Shown piece after piece: positions 60,309-64,000 of a stretch of 64,000 nucleotides of DNA (position 1 is the stretch's first letter; each line of letters begins with the position of its first letter). Location of the stretch: assembly GCF_933775445.1 (NCBI RefSeq), contig NC_065872.1, positions 13,826,001 through 13,890,000 of the forward strand. Reading direction: 5' to 3'. The position numbers and the translations under genes were made by a program. Under the pieces are notes generated by a model. That model was given only the letters and a program-made list of their open reading frames with translations. It was not told the DNA's origin and made no database searches. Origin of the DNA: Argentina anserina. Lineage: Eukaryota; Streptophyta; Magnoliopsida; Rosales; Rosaceae.

Positions 60309-60379
60309 TGCACCAGCCGGGAATCGAACCCGGGTCTGTACCGTGGCAGGGTACTATTCTACCACTAGACCACTGGTGC
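60309..60379 (-). tRNA. tRNA-Gly (GCC), second copy
   Basis: 71 nt, identical by eye to the gene at 58339-58409, including both promoter boxes and anticodon GCC. A TTTTT run follows on the minus strand. It lies the same side of the VDR copy as the first tRNA does of VDR, showing joint duplication. It has stayed intact while the neighbouring VDR copy decayed. Confidence 0.97.
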
Positions 60380-60664
60380 TTGTTGGTTGAATTGGTTAAT
60401 AAAGACATAATTAACCCTGTTTGAGCATAGTACTTTAGCTTAATAAATTTTTTTTTGGAAATGAGCTTAATAATTTAATATAGCTACTCAATACTTCTTT
60501 TGTTATCTGCCTACTGTCTATGTCGAGTTGTCGACATTACTGGGGCTTGCATGCATATATGAAACGAAATAGCTTACTAATTGGTGTGTTACTCATGAAT
60601 GTCATATGATCACACATACTGCCAGGGCTCTTCATGTGCGTACGTTCTGATTCCGGCGATGGCA

Positions 60665-60915
60665 GGCCGTAACAGTGCGACAAACCAGCACAACTGCACT
60701 ACCAATTTCTTGGTGATCCCGTCTGTGCTGGCCGGAGGTCTATCTGCAACCCACGGCGGCCGGAATATGTAAAAATCAAGTTTTTGGGCAGATTCTGGCG
60801 ATTTCGCGATTTCGGCCGCCATAGGTCGCAAATAAACCTCATGCCGGCACAGACGGGACTGCCGAGAGATGGGGAGTGCGGCTATCATGGTCCGCCCCGC
60901 CGTTGCAACCTGTCC
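60665..60915. repeat. GC-rich imperfect inverted repeat (arms about 100 bp, short loop)
   Basis: The left arm contains CCCGTCTGTGCTGGCCGGAG and ACCCACGGCGGCCGGAA (60718-60765). The right arm has the inverse, TTTCGGCCGCCATAGGT and CCGGCACAGACGGGA (60811-60856). Weaker pairing continues outward to about 60665 and 60915. The loop is about 45 nt. A 152-codon minus-strand frame spans it, but this is a result of GC-rich composition. A transcript would fold into a long hairpin. Confidence 0.7.
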
Positions 60916-61250
60916 TCGCCGGAATTGGCGAATCAGTACCTTACGTAAGATACAGAGTCTGCACTTGAAATTTCTCCCACATACCGCTATCAAAAGTGAG
61001 ATCGACCAAAGGAATGAACTGGTTGTCTTATAGAAAGTGCATTCGCTAATTATATATGCTGGCTCCATGGCCCTTCATTTGGCACTTGGCAATGAAATTA
61101 TGAACGGCAACTAGCTACTCTCCTCTAGTAACTAACGCACATATATTGATGTTAATTCCAGTTTGTGTTTTGACTTTTGAGATTACTTTTAGTTCATAAG
61201 TGGAAACTACATATTCTTTTCACAATGCATGAGTAACAACTTTATTATTT

Positions 61251-62125
61251 GGAATACGGCTAACTCTAGGGTTATGTTGTCCACTTTTGGTAGTACATGT
61301 CAGTGTTGCCTGTCTTCCCTGCCTAGCGAGTCTTCTAGCCCCGAGCACCCCTTTCTTTCAACCTCCTGGTTGTCGCACCCATCACCCTTCGGTCTTCCCT
61401 CGTCTTGGTGAGGTGAGGTGGCTCGACGGGGATGCGTCACTTTGGGGGGCGGCGTCGACACTCGAGTTTGATGGTAGGCCAGTTTGGTGGTCTTGGACTC
61501 GGATATGGGATATGGGTCGTTGTTGGCAGCGTTTCACAGTGGTTGATTGGTGGTTGGGAAGAGATTTGGTTGTACGTTGTGGTATGGGGTGTCAGATCTA
61601 GACCAGGATGGTGTTCTGCCATTATGATTCGATTGGGTTAGTTGACCGAATTAGGTGGAGCTTAGTTCCGGTCCGGAGCTTCTTGGAGGCGTCAAGGAGC
61701 TTTGGGCGGCAGCTGGGGTGTCGTTCCAGGGAGAAGATGGCGGTCGTCAGTGAGATGGTTGTTGCTCCAGTTTCTGGTCGAGTGCCGAGAGGAATCCTTG
61801 GTGCTCCCCGGTGGACTTGGTCCACTGTGGGCTCGAGTGGGGCTTGGGTGATACTGCCCATTCATCATTGGGTTAAGATCTGGGACCCTAGTAGTTGGGT
61901 TTGGCAGGTTTAGGCTCCGTATCTTTTCTTGGATTGGAGAGTTCGATTGCTAACGTCTCAAGAGAACCTCTCGAAGTCGTTAGGATGACTCTTGATTTCT
62001 TTGCACACCTTATAGAGCGAACCCATGGTTGGTTACGGTTACTGTCACAAAACTTATACTGTTTTGGCTTATGCAGTGCATCGATGTCATGCGACATCTA
62101 GTCGTACTTTTTCAAAAAACAAAAT
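61251..62125 (+). mobile_element. retroposon with 13-bp target-site duplication
   Basis: A perfect duplication AACTTTATTATTT lies at 61238-61250 and 62126-62138. The element is GC-richer than its surroundings and ends TTTTTCAAAAAACAAAAT, an A-rich tail. These are marks of LINE-type insertion. No reverse transcriptase is readable, so it is a 5'-truncated LINE tail or a non-autonomous retroposon. The frames present have non-coding composition. Confidence 0.85.
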
Positions 62126-62138
62126 AACTTTATTATTT

Positions 62139-62457
62139 ATTTATCATAAGTAACATTGATTACATTTGCAGTGAGTCCTATCTCTAGATGGTATTTCAAT
62201 GGATTACAGTTCCTCTTTGATAAGAGCATTTGTCATAATGATGACGTGATGTGATGTATGCATCTAGGGGGGCGCCCCTGCGCTCTTGGTTTCTAGAACA
62301 TTCCCTACCGTAATCGATCGGGATTATCTCATACTGTATGTAAAATGAGTTCTTCTTTCTTTTATCACTTAGGAGCCGTGCGAGGTTTGCTAACAATTAG
62401 GTTTAGGTATTTAGGGTTTTGTTTTTCTTGCGCCTGCTGCCTGCAACAGATGAATCG
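62139..62457 (+). promoter_or_regulatory. upstream region of the F-box gene
   Basis: AT-rich, with a telo-box-like TTTAGGGTTTT (62410-62420) just before the ATG. Confidence 0.4.
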
Positions 62458-63663
62458 ATGGAGCCTACAATGATGGCAGAGAGACATATCCCAGATGAAT
62501 TGACCGAGATCATTCTGAAGCACCTTGATCTTAAGAACGAAATCCATGTCAAGCAATTTCGTGCCGTCTGTCAATCATGGCGGTCTTCTATTCCTCCATG
62601 CAAGCCTGCACTAGCTATTGGATTACCCTCCTATTGCTTGTGGCCTGAATCGCCGTCTAGATTTTATGAAATCAAGGAGACCGTAGTCTATCATGTTGTA
62701 CCTCCTCCTCCGGCAGATGGTGCTGGGGAAAGGAAGAGGGGTTGGTTGATTAGATTGTACAGAGAGTTCCCACACCCAGAGGAATTACCAAAACCAAAGT
62801 TGATTCCGGCAATACTTCCTCCATCATCACGGTGGCCATTACCCACATTCCGGCCAAAGAGCATGAGCTTTTTGGACTGTGGCATATCTGAACTGACAGT
62901 GCATTATTTCTTAGGACGGTATGGTGGTAAAGAGCTTTATAAGTTGATTTCTGTATCCTTGAATCTAGATGCAGTCATGACGCTGAGGGATGGAATACTA
63001 TGCCATGGAACCTTTTCTACTGCAAATCTCCGTGCGGTGAATCTGGTGAAGTACGATGATGAACCTGTTGATGATGCTATTTTCTACCAAGGGAAGTTCT
63101 ATGCTGTCTCCAGGTATGGAAGAACGTTCTTCCAGAACTGAATCCAGGTGTGGAAGTTCTATGCCGGACAGAGATTGCGTCTCCAGTACTGTCATCTGGT
63201 TGTGGCAAGAAAAAGAAGAAGATGAGGAAGAAGAAAAAGAGGAAGAGGGAGAGGAAGATGAAGACCAATTTTTTGTGTGTTATCGTTTGGGGAGCTGCTT
63301 TGGGTTCACAGAAATGGGTGTGCATTTGTGGGAAGAGGTTGTTGTATAGACTATATGCTCAAGACTGAAGTTAAGTTCAAGGTTTATAAGTTGGATCCAA
63401 TTAGGAAACACTGGGTTGCGATGAAAGCTTCAAATTTGAATGATCGAATATTGTTTGTGGGGGAGGACTGCTGCTTCTCAGTTTCAACTCGAGACTTCCC
63501 TGGATGCCCAGGGAGTAGCATTTACTTCTGTTATGAGTATGAAAAATGGGGTTGTCATGAAATCTGTAGTGGAATTGGAGTGTTCAACTTAGAAAATGGA
63601 AGGGGGCTGCGCTTAGAAGATTACCCACCCGGTGCTAATATATTAATGCCACCCCCAAGTTGA
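62458..63663 (+). pseudogene. F-box protein with DUF295-type C-terminus, two apparent frameshifts
   Basis: From ATG 62458 the frame opens with an F-box (IPDELTEIILKHLDLKNEIHVKQFRAVCQSWRSS, residues about 10-45), then a DUF295-like body up to YAVSRYGRTFFQ near 63130. There a stop appears. The likely continuation (VEVLCRTEIASPVLSSG) is in a second frame, and from about 63275 the first frame resumes with FGELLWVHRNG, FKVYKLDP, WVAMKASNLNDRILFVGE and GSSIYFCYE, ending near PPPS. The shifts bracket an AG-rich tract (63207-63262), suggesting repeat slippage. F-box proteins act in SCF ubiquitin ligases. Sequencing error or a short intron cannot be excluded. Confidence 0.75.
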
Positions 63664-64000
63664 CCTAATCTACCAGAAGCTAAGCCAGTCATTCTCAATT
63701 TCGAGTCCTTGTTCTGATATTACTACATTGTTTCAGTCTGTTTTGAGATTACTTTTATAATTTTTTTATCGTCATATACAGTACTCATATTTTTAGAAGA
63801 AAACAATGACACTACCGCACATAACGAAGAACATTTAGTTCTTTATTTTCTTAGGATCTAAATAATAATATAATGAACTCACCCCATTATATATTCTCTG
63901 TAAAATGAAACAGTCAGCGAGCAGAAGAACTTTAGTGGACGACTCGCGACAGATCATGTTCATGTCTAATTCAAAACCTCAGAAGTGGTTTTGGTCATAT
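63664..64000. other. non-coding tail of the window
   Basis: AT-rich 3' flank of the F-box gene. Nothing recognised. Confidence 0.5.

Noticed and set aside
60610..61068. 152-residue minus-strand frame
   Set aside because: It spans the GC-rich inverted repeat. No domain or homologous feature is visible and both arms are read in it, as expected from composition.
61287..61913. Several frames of 100 residues in the retroposon
   Set aside because: Trp/Gly-rich, overlapping in several frames, with no RT or other domain.
1..64000. CRISPR arrays, bacterial operons or prophage-like content
   Set aside because: None seen. Introns, LTR elements and plant organelle-targeted proteins show plant nuclear DNA.

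Overview
This is nuclear DNA of a flowering plant, almost certainly a eudicot. The genes have many exons with GT..AG introns. The best-recognised products are plant proteins: a mitochondrial ATP synthase 24 kDa subunit, a chloroplast TPR protein like SLOW GREEN 1, and a violaxanthin de-epoxidase-related protein. Intergenic DNA is AT-rich and full of plant transposon families. A Rosaceae origin would fit the style of the repeats, but the sequence alone does not prove it.

Layout. 1-5 kb: mostly non-coding, with a possible last exon at the left edge and a Helitron 3' end near 4.1 kb. 4.95-5.7 kb: a RING-H2 gene (-). 7.5-11 kb: retroposon-like sequence and direct repeats. 11.5-21.8 kb: a decayed Ty3/gypsy element of Tat/Ogre type. 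It has gag, protease, RT and RNase H, lacks most of the integrase, and carries a long antisense coiled-coil ORF, a tandem-repeat block and a 3' LTR. 21.9-24.3 kb: a CACTA element with perfect 3-bp target duplication. 26.1 kb: a Harbinger-type MITE. 27.7-29.5 kb: a hAT element containing a duplicated foldback.

30-58 kb is the gene-rich part: the ATP synthase 24 kDa subunit gene (+, 7 exons); two tandem paralogues for small secreted helical proteins that I do not recognise (-, 35-38 kb), separated by a MULE-type element; a complete 26-exon RNA cytidine acetyltransferase gene (NAT10/Kre33 family, -); a SLOW GREEN 1-like TPR gene (+, 4 exons); and a VDE-related gene (+, 2 exons).

58-64 kb: the 3' half of the VDE-related gene plus a downstream tRNA-Gly(GCC) gene has been duplicated, giving a pseudogene and a second intact tRNA-Gly. 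Then come a GC-rich inverted repeat, a retroposon with a perfect 13-bp target duplication, and an F-box/DUF295 gene with two apparent frameshifts.

The genes do not form one pathway. Several (ATP synthase subunit, TPR protein, VDE-related protein) serve organelles, and the acetyltransferase serves ribosome and tRNA maturation. The least-explained coding content is the pair of secreted helical proteins with shared promoter sequence.
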